A program made the position numbers and the translations under genes. Under the pieces are notes generated by a model. It ran no database searches, was not told where the DNA came from, and worked only from the letters and a program-made list of their open reading frames with translations. Of a DNA stretch of 64,000 nt, positions 45,600-56,289 are shown in pieces (the stretch's first letter is position 1; each line of letters starts with the position of its first letter). This stretch comes from Dermanyssus gallinae (lineage: Eukaryota > Arthropoda > Arachnida > Mesostigmata > Dermanyssidae), in NCBI GenBank assembly GCA_003439945.1, contig QVRM01005966.1, positions 1 through 64,000 of the forward strand, given 5' to 3'.

Positions 45600-47110
45600 T
45601 CTGTTTTTTGGGTAAGTTAACGAGTATCTTCAATCGGATCGCATTGGACAACGACAACGCCGCTTAATACTCACTACTCTCGTGTATTCCTGTGAAATTG
45701 TGTTTATCTTCAGAAGACATGACTCATGTTTTCTGACGGTTATTGGCAAGAGGGATCTGAAAGACTTGCCAATGGTCTAAGCACGGAGGATTTCAAGCTA
45801 CAAAATGTTAGAACACGGACCAGGGACTACGGCGATGACTACACATGAGTGTTCGTTAAATTCTCGAAAGGCGGTCTTTTAGAGGCGGGTCGGCTCGTCA
45901 GTTTATCGGACATCGCAATGTGACCAGGTAACATTGCGTGCCTACCCGAGGAACGTCCACAAACGCCGCGGGTCCGCGCTTCCAGCAGAATTTGATGTCG
46001 CCTTTCTTAGGTGCGACCACAGCTAAGCGCAGATGGCGGATGATTTGACCAAGGTTGTGGGCATGCTGATATATGTAGGGCTTTCCATCTGCCTCTGTTT
46101 CTTTGGTGCAATGATATTTGCCCTGAAGAAGAAAGATGGAACATTATGAGCGTCTGCCTGTTTGTCGGCCAATGAAAAACTAGAGCTCTTTGGGGTCTTG
46201 TTTTCTTTACAAAGTCTCGCAAAGGCCTTAAACAAGTAGAGAGAGAGAAGTTAGAGTTTACCACGGGTCGTCTTCAGAGATTTAGGGTATACAGAAGATT
46301 TTTTTATTTTGAAGTCCTTCTTCTCCTTCACTCGGTTAACTCATTTGCCTAGGGAGGCCGAATCCCTCGACCTCTCGGATAATCGTCTAGTCGTTAATTA
46401 ACTGGCTGGCTCCCGGACAGTGCAGCGTCTCATTAACATTTACACGTCTCCCAGCACGCGCTCTCAGTCTTAACTCATAGTTATAGAAAGCGGGCTCCAA
46501 AGCAGTTATTATAACTAGGTGCGCAGGGATGTTTTCGTGGCATCCGGGTAGCTCAAGCATTAACTTGACCATGCCGGCTGGGAGGCACTTGGGCTAATGC
46601 AGCTCAAGACCTACCGTCTTTAACATCTGCTATTTTTTGTTTGCTTAAATTTGATGAGCCGGAGCACGGCAAGAGGCCAAGTAGGCGAATCCTCATCCCG
46701 TATGAAAGCGGGGCATGTTCCTCTGTGAGGCAACAAACTGGTTAGCGCCATCTACAGTCAAACTATAGGAAATACGCCTGTACAGGATATTCTAATGGAA
46801 TTCACATGTGAACATTTAAAGCTCTGGACGGTCTGGGCCCCAAAACCAACAGACTCACATAGTATCGGGCGTGCTCTCAATGCGTAGTCGGCTGACCAAG
46901 GATTGATTGCAATTTTGCGTCAGAAACCTTTGCCATGTATTTAGAGCAGAAGTGCAACATTTGTTGTCAACTTCATTAAGCTAGGCTACCTTGGATTTAG
47001 ATAACATATTAATGTTTTGGCCATCAAAGGTTTATTTAATGTGAACACTTTGCCTAAATAAAATTACTTTACCAATGCTACATAAAGGAAAGGTTATACG
47101 AAATAAAAAT
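45600..47110. other. No gene recognised
   Basis: No supported gene or repeat; minus-strand frames of 60-85 codons near 46000-46570 lack motifs. Confidence 0.5.
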
Positions 47111-47115
47111 TGCAC

Positions 47116-47117
<2 letters not shown>

Positions 47118-47205
<88 letters not shown>

Positions 47206-47216
47206 TATATATTTAT
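47118..47216. repeat. (AT)n microsatellite
   Basis: About 98 bases of AT with a GT and an AA interruption. Confidence 0.96.
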
Positions 47217-47639
47217 TCGAGAGTAATATTGAATTACCTATATACTCAGTTACCATGGGCGTGTCTGCGCATGGTGCTTATTGTATAAATAATTTAGAGC
47301 GTATCCGTTAATAAACATAATGGTCATCTACTTTTCTCACTTTCAGACCTAAATTGCTGAAATGTGTTTACTAAACTTACATACGTAGTGGAACGTACTT
47401 AGCGATACGTTATCATGCCAAAGTCATCTGCGTATAGAATGAGAAAATGTATCTTATTCCTTTCCTGGAAGCTCTCATTGGTTTCTGAGAAGTTCTGTTT
47501 GCGTAAGGGTCAACAGCTTCGTGATGACTAGCTTATAGTAAACAAAACTACGAATTTTTCAGCATATTTTAGTTTTTGTTTAGCGTTAACTGCCAAACTA
47601 AATCAAGAGGGCAAGACCGGTACCAAAACCTCATGTTTA

Positions 47640-48370
47640 TAGATGTTTTGTTTATTCGTGTATCTATTAGGTTCTTGTTTTAGAGAGCGCCGTGCGCTCC
47701 ACGGAGCCAAGAAGCTCCAAGCTCCAAGAAGCGGCCAACGTGCAAGACACGGTGACGTCGTACACAAGGCAGCGACCTTCACTCCATCGAACTGGAGTCG
47801 GGCCGTTCGGACGCAGTTGGCTGACAGACCGGCCGGCTCTTTGACTGCCGGTATGTGGGCTGACTGCATTGCTCGGTGTATTACGTCGATTACAGCTGAA
47901 TGTCTTGAGAACCTACCGGCGCTCCTCTTGCAAGCGAGAGCATGCTCACCCGTAGAAGACACCGGTAGGTCACATCTTGCACAGTTATGTGCGAAGCTGA
48001 CTGATTCCCCCAGGCGCAGGCCGGAGACGATGCGGAGTGTGGTATTGTCCAGCATTGTCCCCAGCTGCGGTGAGGGAATGGCCTGAAGCCACTTTCCGTT
48101 CATCGGAATTATCACGGCTTTTAATCGCGCCTGCTCTTTAACGTTGTTTGCCTGGGTCATTAACCGCTCCTGGATCGACTTAACTACTTGCAAGTCTAAA
48201 AGCGATTGTTAAATGCGTTCGGGCAATGAACCCCACTTTTCTGCGTAGTAGCGGCGAGCTTGTTCAAGTTGAGCGATAAAGCTGGTGTAGGCATCCGGTG
48301 GTGTGATCCCTGACACTAAAGTCTCAGTGTTTTTTAGAGACCCGAGGTGAGCAGAACGCGCAGCTTCCCG
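47640..48370 (-). pseudogene. YLDDG-type LINE, C-terminal region with zinc knuckle
   Basis: Minus-strand frames match the region between RT and C-terminus of the YLDDG family. Seen: YTSFIAQLEQARRYYAEKWG, a stop, then in the 196-aa ORF QARLKAVIIPMNGKWLQAIP, RIVSGLRLGESVSFAHNC, and the zinc knuckle C-x2-C-x9-H-x3-C (CARCDLPVSSTGEHALAC). Next are KRSAGRFSRHSAVIDVIHRA and FDGVK, where RPDG is expected. A frameshift follows: in the next frame GRCLVYDVTVSCTLA carries the second Asp of the PD-D pair. The downstream end is lost. A 147-codon plus-strand frame over the same bases is a shadow. Confidence 0.82.
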
Positions 48371-48379
48371 CGTGTAAAT

Positions 48380-49110
48380 CGCCTTTTATTTCTACATGTC
48401 TTTAAATTTGCTTGAAATGAGCTAAGTAAACAAGTCTAGGAAAAGTACGAACGTTCTTCGAAGCTGATTTTTCTGCAATTTGTATTCATATAATCATTAA
48501 TAAATAGCTGCAATTGACGGGCAGTTATGGTTACGCCTTAGGCTTTAATGATCAATCTACCTTCCCGTCCACCGAGTGCGAGATGCCTTAGCCTTGACGA
48601 ATCAGAAATTAATGCAAATGTCTCTGGCGCAATGAAGGCCATGCTGTTAGTGAGAAAAACGAAGGCCTTACGCCATCTGTATGGCTGCCTAGGCATACAA
48701 ATGCCACATGCCCATATGCAAGGTGGGACTAAGCGCTCAAAATTGTTGCGGATCAGGACTAGTATAATAAGTAGAACGTAGTGCAAAATAGCACGGTAAA
48801 TCGCTCTCTTGTTTTCTGGTGCTCTTGATCAGAACATCCGAATATGGCCGTATCTTAAATTCGGGAAGTGGGTCGTCGAATAGACAAGCGGTATTTTGTT
48901 CTATCCCAGATGTCAAACGGCTTTAGGCCGTCAAAATTGCCGTAGACTTATTAAACTTAATAAACAACTTAATTGGGGGGTTGGATGGTAATGCACCATC
49001 TCTTTTTATTGAGACATCTGTGTTTCCCGTTTTTTTTCCCGATCATGGTCGATTTTTAGTCCACTTCGGCATTTACCCTGTTTAAATTGGGAACTATGGA
49101 AACCAATTTA
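48380..49110. other. No gene recognised
   Basis: No supported feature; part of it may be the body of the SINE-like element at 49113-49190, which runs towards lower coordinates. Confidence 0.5.
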
Positions 49111-49112
49111 GG

Positions 49113-49190
49113 AGTGGCCGGTCTGGGTCTCGAACCCAGGCCTACCAAACGCAAGACAAAGGTTTTTGCCACTAAGCCATCTTGCTATTC
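49113..49190 (-). mobile_element. tRNA-like SINE head
   Basis: On the minus strand: box A ATGGCTTAGTGGCAAAAACC, then box B TGGGTTCGAGACCCA with a perfect 5-bp T-arm stem (CTGGG/CCCAG). The 5' and 3' ends cannot pair into an acceptor stem, so a functional tRNA is unlikely. The body downstream is not similar to SINE A, B or C. Confidence 0.6.
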
Positions 49191-49199
49191 GTGAACTAC

Positions 49200-50900
49200 G
49201 TTTAAATTAAATCTTCACTTGACGTGCCCCACTTCGAGCCCCTGCATCGTGCGGTGCGACCAGAGCCGACGATAGTAACGGCAGCAAGGAGCGGCGGTGG
49301 CGGAAGTAGCGAGGACGCCACGGAGGACGGATGGTATCTAGTTCAGCGCAAACGTTGCTTACGGTGGCGCCAGTGTTAGTGCCAACAAGAGCAAAGTACG
49401 CCGGGGTCACTCATCCCGCATGCCGCGGGCAGGGCGCGCCGGTTCCGATCCGGGATAGCGGAGTAACACAAGACAATGCGCAGCGTCTTCTTTTTCTACG
49501 GTCATCGTTGTCGTCCTTTGCAGTTTCGTGTGGGTTCCCACCTCCCGAAAGCCTACACCCCCTACACACACTCTGTTGTGCGTATGTATGATGATCAGGG
49601 TCGCCGCTTGAGTTGTGTCGCAAGTAACACAAGTCCTCTGACGATTCTTTATTCTCTCCGTTCTAGTCCCTCTGGTTTCTTTGCTTGGTCTCCGCTCGTA
49701 TTGCCTCGTCAAACCGTCAACCCGTTTCCGCCACCATCACTACCACCATCATCGTAACCAGCATGATCATATTTGCAATTTGAGATTATCCTCCTTTTTT
49801 TCCTGTGTCTATGTGTTTCACGCGCTCGCCAACGAGACAACATCACTACTGCAACAACAACGACGACGACTATAAGTACTAGTGCGACCACTACCCTCAA
49901 CTGGGACGATAGCACTTAGAGGGGGACACACATTGTATCGATGATGACGTTGTGCATTACAGCCGCAACAAAGGGAAGCAAGGAAGCAAGCAAGTGCCAC
50001 GAAAGAGAAGCGACACCGGACATTACAAAAAAAAAATCCACTTAACAAAAACCCAAGAGTCACAATCCTGGGGGCACCACGGAGTCGCTTGTTTCGGGAT
50101 GGTCTCACTGAGTAGGTGTCGTATACTCGTGCACTCGTGTTTCGATGCGTACAGGGGCCCAACACTTTACATTCCTCATTAGCGAAATTTGTTTGAAAAA
50201 ATGTACGTTGCAGCATTGTGTCTGTCGTAGACGTTGCCGCCGTTGTTTACTTTCAGTGTGCTTTTGTTGTTGAGGTTGTTGTTGGTGTTGTCGTTATTAT
50301 CGTTGTTGTCCTTGTTGGTGTTGTTGTTGTTGTTGTTCTTGTTGTTGTTCTTGTTGTTTGTTGTTGTTGTTGTTGCTGTCGCTGTTGTTGTTGTCGCTGT
50401 TGTTGATGTTGTTGTTGTTTCTTGCTAAATTATTTGTGCATGTAAGGGTGTGACATGTCGTGTGCTTGTGTATGCTACGTTGACAGAACGACGCTGATAC
50501 AAGCACGTTTCGGTATGTGCGCTGTGCTTGTCAACAGCACGAGGGGCGGCTTCTGGCGGCCCAGCTAATTGGCGACCCAGCTATTCAGCAGCACAGTTGT
50601 CTAGATTGCACATTCCGGATGTGTATCGTCCTCTTTTCAATGCCGATAGCTCTAAAGGACAAAGAAGACAGGCCTCCGCCGAATTCCATCAAAAGTTTTC
50701 GAGCCAGAAAGCTTCGTGTCTCTCTTCGTGCTATCCATCGAGCAGTTTTTTTGTGGAGTCTCGGTTGGCCGTCGCTTGGCCAATGCATATGTTACGTCTG
50801 AGTTTTGGTCATTTCTTGTTTTTTTTTTTACGTATTTAACGGTTTGTTGTAAACATTGAAATGTCCAGTTCAAATGTTCCACCCAAACACCAACAAATTT
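49200..50900. other. GC-rich island with (GTT)n, possible exon material
   Basis: GC-richer than flanks, with many overlapping open frames on both strands. At 50265-50425 there is a (GTT)n-like tract with TCG and CTT interruptions which on the minus strand encodes Asn- and Gln-rich peptide (open to 50506). A CCACCATCAC-type triplet run lies near 49727-49755. No domain or confident splice sites; assignment to a host gene is not possible from sequence alone. Confidence 0.3.
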
Positions 50901-50948
50901 TGTCTTAGCCGCCAGTGGATTTCCACTACGCGGCAGATCTTAGATTAA

Positions 50949-50950
<2 letters not shown>

Positions 50951-51001
<51 letters not shown>
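50951..51001. repeat. (AT)n microsatellite
   Basis: Uninterrupted AT tract of about 50 bases at the left border of a LINE scrap. Confidence 0.95.
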
Positions 51002-51002
<1 letters not shown>

Positions 51003-51024
51003 ACACAACTCATTTGATACAACA

Positions 51025-51175
51025 GCAAAAACGGAGGCCATGAAATTCCGCAGACGCGGTCAGCCAACCACAGCGGACACAATTTACTTAAATGGTCAAT
51101 CATTGAAAAGCGCATATATTTTTAAAAAGCTTTGCCGCTGTGTTTACATGGAATATTCGTCTGAAAAAAGAGGAG
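51025..51175 (+). pseudogene. 479-aa-type LINE scrap
   Basis: Encodes KTEAMKFRRRGQPTTADTIY and YIFKKLCRCVYMEYSSE, matching KTKAMKFRRGGRLAKSDELR and YFPYLGVVFSSRG after the palm of the 479-aa RT. It begins right after an (AT)n tract and loses similarity within 150 bases, where the R1 relic on the other strand takes over. Confidence 0.72.
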
Positions 51176-51229
51176 GGTACTCCGAGGGTTTTTGCGTGTG
51201 GCAAAAACTGCTAGTAGTTTTGAGTGGCG

Positions 51230-52900
51230 GGTACCACTCACTGGGTTACTGCGGGAATCTGTTCTGGATCGACCTCATAAATCTGGAGAGGCCTGTGTTT
51301 CTGATACGCTAATAGTGTTTCTACCAGAGCCTTTATGACCTGCGGGAAAAGAGAAGGTACTCTAAGGCGGTCCATGGCAACCTTATATGGTAAGTCCCAT
51401 GGGTCCGCTTGGATCAGCTCAATCAGTGCCTTTCATGTTTTCCTCTTGGACGCATTTTTAACGCTCCTCAACTCCTACCGACGTTGACGATATATGTTCT
51501 GTGGGACACTGAGTGTGGCCCGAGCTTCTCGCAAGGAGTCGGTTAAGGCCCCGGTTTGTGCACGTCGTGCTAGCACGTGGCTACGTGCCAGCACGCGTTG
51601 CTACACGGTTAGCCTTGATACACTTTCTCCGTGCCTCCTCAACCTCTGAGATTCACCAGGCCCTAGGTAATCGGCAAGTGCTGGATCCCAGAAGACGTGA
51701 CCGTAGATTTCGGCCTCTCGCATCTGTATAAGATAGCACGTTTAAAGGTCTTATCGAGGTGTTGCATCTGCCAAGTGCACCGTCCGGACGATTTGGAGCC
51801 GCGCGTGGTTGGCAAAACCACTGAAAATGTCACAGAACGGTGATCACTGCGCGATTCTTTACTTGTCTGAACTGTTCATGATGTTAAGAAACGTTGGACC
51901 TCGTCGTTGGTAAGTGTAAAGTCTACGTGAGACATTTGTGACCCTCGCTTGGAACGTTGGGCTGATTGCACAGATGGAGGCTGTGCTGGGCTGTCTAGTT
52001 CATGAGAAAGCCTCAGGCCGAATCGTTAAAATCTTCTGCTTTTATCAAAGGCTTTTTGGCGTGTTTTCTGATGGAGGTCCCTAAGGCCTCTAAAAACGAA
52101 TCGAAATTTTCGAGTGGCCTATATGGCGAGATATTGTAGCTATAAAGTTCTAGTGGTCAGTTGCCAAGTTCCACCCGTGTGAACGCCATATCTATTCTGT
52201 TTCGACCAATAGTGAGGGACGGGTCCTGGCCCGTCCAGCATATAGCGGTGTCCCGATCACCATCCGTTCTGTCTCCTGGATAATATTTTGTTGGGCTAAG
52301 ATAAATGCATAGATAAATTGTTTCCTTCTTTGCTATTTGTGTGCGGGCCCGCTGGACCTAAAGGCAGCCCATACTATCCGCCCTGTGGCCCGGCACCCTG
52401 CAGACGCTGCAACAAGCTACCGGCTCTCTGCAGTCCCGAGCAGTGCGCTCTCCTGAACCGCATAGGCGACAAACCATGCCGACCGCCTTTTTCGTCGAGT
52501 GCGGGTCGGTTCTGTGCCCTGGCCGTTAACAGTTATCGCAGATTGAAAGACGTGTCCACGTGTTGGGTCGACAATCACTCTTGGACCCGTATCTCTCGGC
52601 GAGCTAGAATGCGTTGAGCAACTGATTTGGTACAAAGCAGCGCGCACCGCCGCAAGCTAGACCGACATAGTTGGGGGTCCGAAATCTGTAGGAGGATATG
52701 TTGGGGAATTTAGAAGAGAGTACGAAGATCGTCGACCTTGATCTTCGATGACGTAAGAAGCGGGTTAATGCCCCAGAGTGCGATCTTGCGGAGTCCTCCG
52801 TCGGGCCTGGAATCCGCCTGGTGGCCGGTGACCTTAGTGATAGTCTTAGCCACAGATGTTCTTTTCCCAGGAGTGGTTTCCTTCAGGCAAATTACCAGAT
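51230..52900 (-). pseudogene. R1-clade LINE relic: ORF1 zinc knuckles and ORF2 endonuclease
   Basis: Read on the minus strand from 52900 downwards. ORF1 end: LRRCALLCTKSVAQRILARR, then two knuckles CRLCGSGERTARDC (C-x2-C-x4-H-x4-C with the His now Arg) and CSVCRVPGHRADSMGC (C-x2-C-x4-H-x6-C). ORF2 apurinic-type endonuclease: YNISPYRPLENFDSFLEALG, KKPLIKAEDFND (usually AGDFN) and SKESRSDHRSVTFSV with the SDHR motif. The linker before the RT includes LREARATLSV and ELIQADPWDLPYKVAMDRLR. It stops before the RT domain. Many frameshifts and stops. In the family, ORF1 is an RNA-binding protein and the endonuclease nicks the target. Confidence 0.8.
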
Positions 52901-52979
52901 CACCTTTTTTGTCCTTACGAAGCCCCGCAATGCTGAACTAATGTCTGTCCGATCGGCAAAATGGTTTTTGAGGGGTTTT

Positions 52980-53340
52980 GCAAAGGTTCGACCCTCCCCC
53001 ACCAGGTAGAACGAACTCCGTACGTGGTCGGACGTCGCCTACACGTACCTGCCCGTATCCGTACGTCAAGTGCATTCACTACACGTCGCTTGCAGATCAC
53101 CCGTATATTGCCTGCACGCCAGGTGTACTTCGATCCACACGTCACTCCTACGTCTTCTGCAGCGTACCCCACGTACACTGCTCGTCCTTTGCACGTGCAC
53201 TGCACTCCGCAGCACGTGTGCCACACGGGCACCACTCGCTACACACGCACACTGCACGCAGATGGATCGTCAGTGCACGTTTACAGCACATGCACTTTTA
53301 GACGCTACGTCCGGTCTCGACGACGAATAGCAGACTTCAT
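52980..53340. other. CACGT/ACGT-rich CpG segment
   Basis: Unusually dense in ACGT and CACGT motifs at irregular 8-20 base intervals (for example TACACGTACC, CTACACGTCG, TTGCACGTGCACTGCAC, CAGCACGTGTGCC). Because stops are rare, 62-128 codon frames stay open in several frames on both strands; none shows a domain. It could be a decayed minisatellite or a bHLH (E-box)-type binding cluster. Confidence 0.5.
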
Positions 53341-53344
53341 TTAT

Positions 53345-53815
53345 TGACACACCTAACCTATGTCGAGCATTTTAATATGTATATACGAATATGTAAAATG
53401 TATCTACCCAATATACTGTAAGAGTAAAATGTTCTCTAAACGATTGTACTATCTACGCTCGCAACGTACGCTGCCACAGTTGTGTTACCGCAATTACTTG
53501 CTGGCGGCGAGCCCTCTATGTCTTATACTAACATGCCCAACATTTGCTTTTGTAAAAACAGTCGCAGAATTTAGTAGCGGACATTTGTCGGTGAGTCTAT
53601 GTCATGTTAACCTTATAGTATCGTTCCGCTCAGTTGAAAAGGTCCGTAGTGGGCTGAATCGGGTCAATTCCACTCGCTTTGCCAATCAGCAACACAGCTC
53701 TCAAAGATACGTGTTTTAGCATGGGCCTACATGTTGCTGTCTTCGTACTTAGTTCAGGCAGTTTCTCACATGCTCGGCCCGTTGTTTGCCTGTCACCTGC
53801 AGTCTGTACAGAAAG
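53345..53815. other. No gene recognised
   Basis: A 119-codon plus-strand open frame (53360-53719) has no recognised motif and no supporting splice or start context. Confidence 0.4.
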
Positions 53816-53818
53816 CAG

Positions 53819-53819
53819 C

Positions 53820-53883
<64 letters not shown>
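53819..53883. repeat. (AT)n microsatellite
   Basis: Uninterrupted AT tract of about 64 bases; frames across it on both strands inherit spurious Ile-Tyr runs. Confidence 0.96.
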
Positions 53884-53884
<1 letters not shown>

Positions 53885-53886
<2 letters not shown>

Positions 53887-54625
53887 CCTAATGGTTTGTG
53901 TCATCCTTGTTAATGTGTGTGGAACATTCACGTTGGTTCTCCCACGGACAACGCTAATATGCCGTACTTTTGGCCTCACATTAGGCCCGCTATGCTGCAC
54001 TGCGGTCTTATATATTAACTCCCAACATACAGCGGAGGTAATTATGTTCGCGTCAGCCGCCGTCGATCTCCAACTACACGTAATGTCAGGCGAGGCTACA
54101 ACTACAGCATCTATAGATGTTCTGTCACAATTAAATCGGCGATTTTGTGAGATAATTTGATTTGAATGTCGTTTCCAAGGGTTTCTGCGTTGAACGAATA
54201 CTATGAGATAAATAAGGGGGCTTGCTCTTCTAGCTAAGGCTATACGGTAAAGCACAGTTTTTTTTCCAGAAAAGCCGATTTCGAGGGAACTAGAGTTATT
54301 TTAATAAGACCATTACGTCATCCATGCATAGGTGTGTCCACATAGGTAGGTTAAGAGGATGGCACTTCGTGGTTTGCGGCAGGGTTATGTAGATCGTTTT
54401 TGGAATTTGATTGCTGGCTGTGCGAGAAATGATTTAACACTAACCTAGTGCGAGGAGTAACTTAAACTTAACACTAGCAAGAAGAGTTAAAAATAATAAT
54501 TGGTCAATACGTCAATGCTTCACCCGTTTGGCACCAAAGAGTGGCCACGCTTCCACGGTCTACACTTGCACTGAAGGCTAAGGTCACGCCAGCAATTACC
54601 CTTTGGCTCTATGCAAGATTTCTGT
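53885..54625. other. No gene recognised
   Basis: Open on both strands for about 90 codons after the (AT)n tract (53884-54160) without a recognisable motif. The last part may be decayed 5' sequence of the LINE that follows. Confidence 0.4.
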
Positions 54626-54673
54626 TCTCGCTGAGCTGGCCTTAGAACGCCTGCGTTATTTTCTGACATTTCC

Positions 54674-56113
54674 TTGTCTCGCCCTTTTATCGACTCGGAA
54701 GTAACTGAAGCAATGGTAAAGACGCCGCTGGGTAAGGCCCCCGGACCTGACCTAGTGGTAAACGAACATCTTCGGCAGGCCACGTTGTTAGTGCCGTGTT
54801 TCACTGCTCTTTTCAATGAAGTGCTTAGAACATCCCAATTACCCGTGGAATGGAGGACCAGTCTTCTAAGCATCATTGCTAAGGGAAAGGGAGACCCGCT
54901 GGCTCCATCATCCTACCGAGGAATAACAAAAAAGAGCGTAATATATAAGCTTCTGTCGGCCATCTTAACCCGTCGTCTGGAAGTATTTTTAGAAACTACC
55001 GGGGCACTTCCTGAGCGGCAACACGGATTCAGAAAAGGCAGATCAACAATGTCTGCGTGCGCCGTGCTTCTAAACTCGGTGAATCGTACACTTCGTGTCA
55101 GGGGGAATTATCTATTCGCTGTGTTCGTGGACTTCAAGGCGGCCTTTGATACGGCGTCGCGAACGATCATCCTTAACAAGCTGGCACATAGTGGAGTCCC
55201 ACTGAGCATGCTAGAGCTTCTAAGAAGCATCTTGCAAGAGGGACTGGTAATAATAGACGATGGGGTTGCTGAGCGTGCGCCGATCACTCAGACCACCGGT
55301 GTTGCTCAGGGTGATAGTCCTCTGTTGTTCTCAAAGTTGGTAAGCGATCTCCCGGCGGAAATACATAGTCGGCATTCACAAGTGGAAACGCTTATGTATG
55401 CCGATGATTTAGTATTGTTCTCCCGAAGTCGCTTTCACTTGCAGCAGTCGCTTGTAACTCTACAGGGCTATGTAAACCGGAACAAATTGAAGATCAATGC
55501 GAGCAAGACAAAAGCGATGAAATTCCGACGGGGAGGAAGACTGGCCAAAAGCGATGAGCTCCGACTGAATTCAGAAATAGTCGAAATCGTTCCATACTTT
55601 CCCTACCTGGGGGTCGTGTTTTCTTCACGTGGCACAAGCTTCTCCAGGCATGTTGAAGAAAGAGTCCGAAAAGGCCTACAATCCTTTTACAGTGTCAAGG
55701 ACCCATGCAGACTGTCGATGGAGGTTGCGGTTAAGCTGTTTAACCTGAAGATTGCACCCACAGCATCTTGCGGTGTTCAGGTGATCTGGCCGTATCTCAC
55801 GAGATCGAACCTAAGAGCGTTTGATCAACTTAAAGCCAGATTTCTAAAGAAAGCGTTGAACGTCCACCGCACTAGCCTGAATAGGTTAGTGTACTTATTG
55901 GCATCGTCGCCGTTATTTGTTGAGGACTTACAGAGGATGTACAACCTGCCGAAGACGACGGTTTTTAGAGAACACGTCTTAGACTGGGAGAATAAAATGG
56001 CCGACATCGACCCGCTGTTTTATGAAACGAGAGCAATGACGCCGGATTTGTGGAGAGCCTGCAGTTATGAGAACCGGCATCTAATCACCAGATTTGCGCG
56101 AGAAGTTTCATGA
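54674..56113 (+). CDS. LINE reverse transcriptase ORF, 479 aa, intact YADD
   Basis: Non-LTR retrotransposon RT. Residues counted from the TTG at 54674, used only as a counting start; no ATG start is implied. Motifs: LGKAPGPDLVVNEHLR (19-34), YRGITKKSVIYKLLSAILTRR (81-101), HGFRKGRSTMSA (117-128), motif A VFVDFKAAFDTAS (150-162), motif B TTGVAQGDSPLLFSKLVSDLP (207-227), motif C LMYADDLVLFS (240-250), KLKINASKTKAMKFRRGG (271-288), YLGVVFSSRG (311-320). Motif B normally has GDPLSPLLF; here two residues are missing in frame between Gly-Asp and Ser, while the relic at 3790-4145 keeps LSPLLF. The ORF ends at a TGA, but the +1 frame continues the family's Cys-rich end (56097-56240). Probably inactive despite the intact YADD. 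Confidence 0.9.
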   Translation: MSRPFIDSEVTEAMVKTPLGKAPGPDLVVNEHLRQATLLVPCFTALFNEVLRTSQLPVEWRTSLLSIIAKGKGDPLAPSSYRGITKKSVIYKLLSAILTRRLEVFLETTGALPERQHGFRKGRSTMSACAVLLNSVNRTLRVRGNYLFAVFVDFKAAFDTASRTIILNKLAHSGVPLSMLELLRSILQEGLVIIDDGVAERAPITQTTGVAQGDSPLLFSKLVSDLPAEIHSRHSQVETLMYADDLVLFSRSRFHLQQSLVTLQGYVNRNKLKINASKTKAMKFRRGGRLAKSDELRLNSEIVEIVPYFPYLGVVFSSRGTSFSRHVEERVRKGLQSFYSVKDPCRLSMEVAVKLFNLKIAPTASCGVQVIWPYLTRSNLRAFDQLKARFLKKALNVHRTSLNRLVYLLASSPLFVEDLQRMYNLPKTTVFREHVLDWENKMADIDPLFYETRAMTPDLWRACSYENRHLITRFAREVS

Positions 56114-56240
56114 AATCTCGGCGGAGTGTATGTGTAAACTTCGTGGCTGCCCGTGTGATCTATATCACCTTCAGCGTTGTGAAAGAGCAATTCCGCTGTC
56201 TCAACTCTGGAAATGCGATGTCTATGATGTATATTCGTAA
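56097..56240 (+). pseudogene. Frameshifted Cys-rich C-terminus of the 479-aa LINE protein
   Basis: In the +1 frame relative to the RT ORF the sequence stays open to a TAA at 56238 and encodes ECMCKLRGCPCDLYHLQRCE followed by LSQLWKCDV. The Cys/His spacing looks like a metal-binding tail, as in the C-termini of other LINE proteins. A single-base indel near 56095-56110 would separate it from the main ORF. Confidence 0.6.
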
Positions 56241-56289
56241 ACCAATCATTGGTTAATAAAACTACTACTACTACTATTTTTTGACAGAT

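Larger units (their letters stand above)
54630..56276 (+). mobile_element. 5'-truncated LINE of the 479-aa family
   Basis: Full visible span: readable coding begins after a TGA at 54632-54634 (GLRTPALFSDISLSRPF...), includes the 479-aa ORF, a frameshifted Cys-rich C-terminus to 56240, AATAAA at 56255-56260 and an (ACT)n tail at 56261-56276. Endonuclease sequence upstream is absent. Relatives: 3790-4145 (-) and 51025-51175 (+). Confidence 0.85.

Noticed and set aside
47643..48086. 147-codon plus-strand ORF
   Set aside because: It is the antisense shadow of the LINE zinc-knuckle region, which is clearly coding on the minus strand.
49113..49190. Functional tRNA gene
   Set aside because: Box A, box B and the T-arm are good, but the ends cannot form an acceptor stem and no clear anticodon arm can be drawn; a tRNA-derived SINE fits better.
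53749..54255. 168-codon minus-strand and 124-codon plus-strand ORFs
   Set aside because: Both run through an (AT)n tract and the remaining 90 codons carry no recognised motif on either strand.
54520..54876. 118-codon minus-strand ORF
   Set aside because: It overlaps the start of the 479-aa RT on the other strand, which has clear RT motifs.
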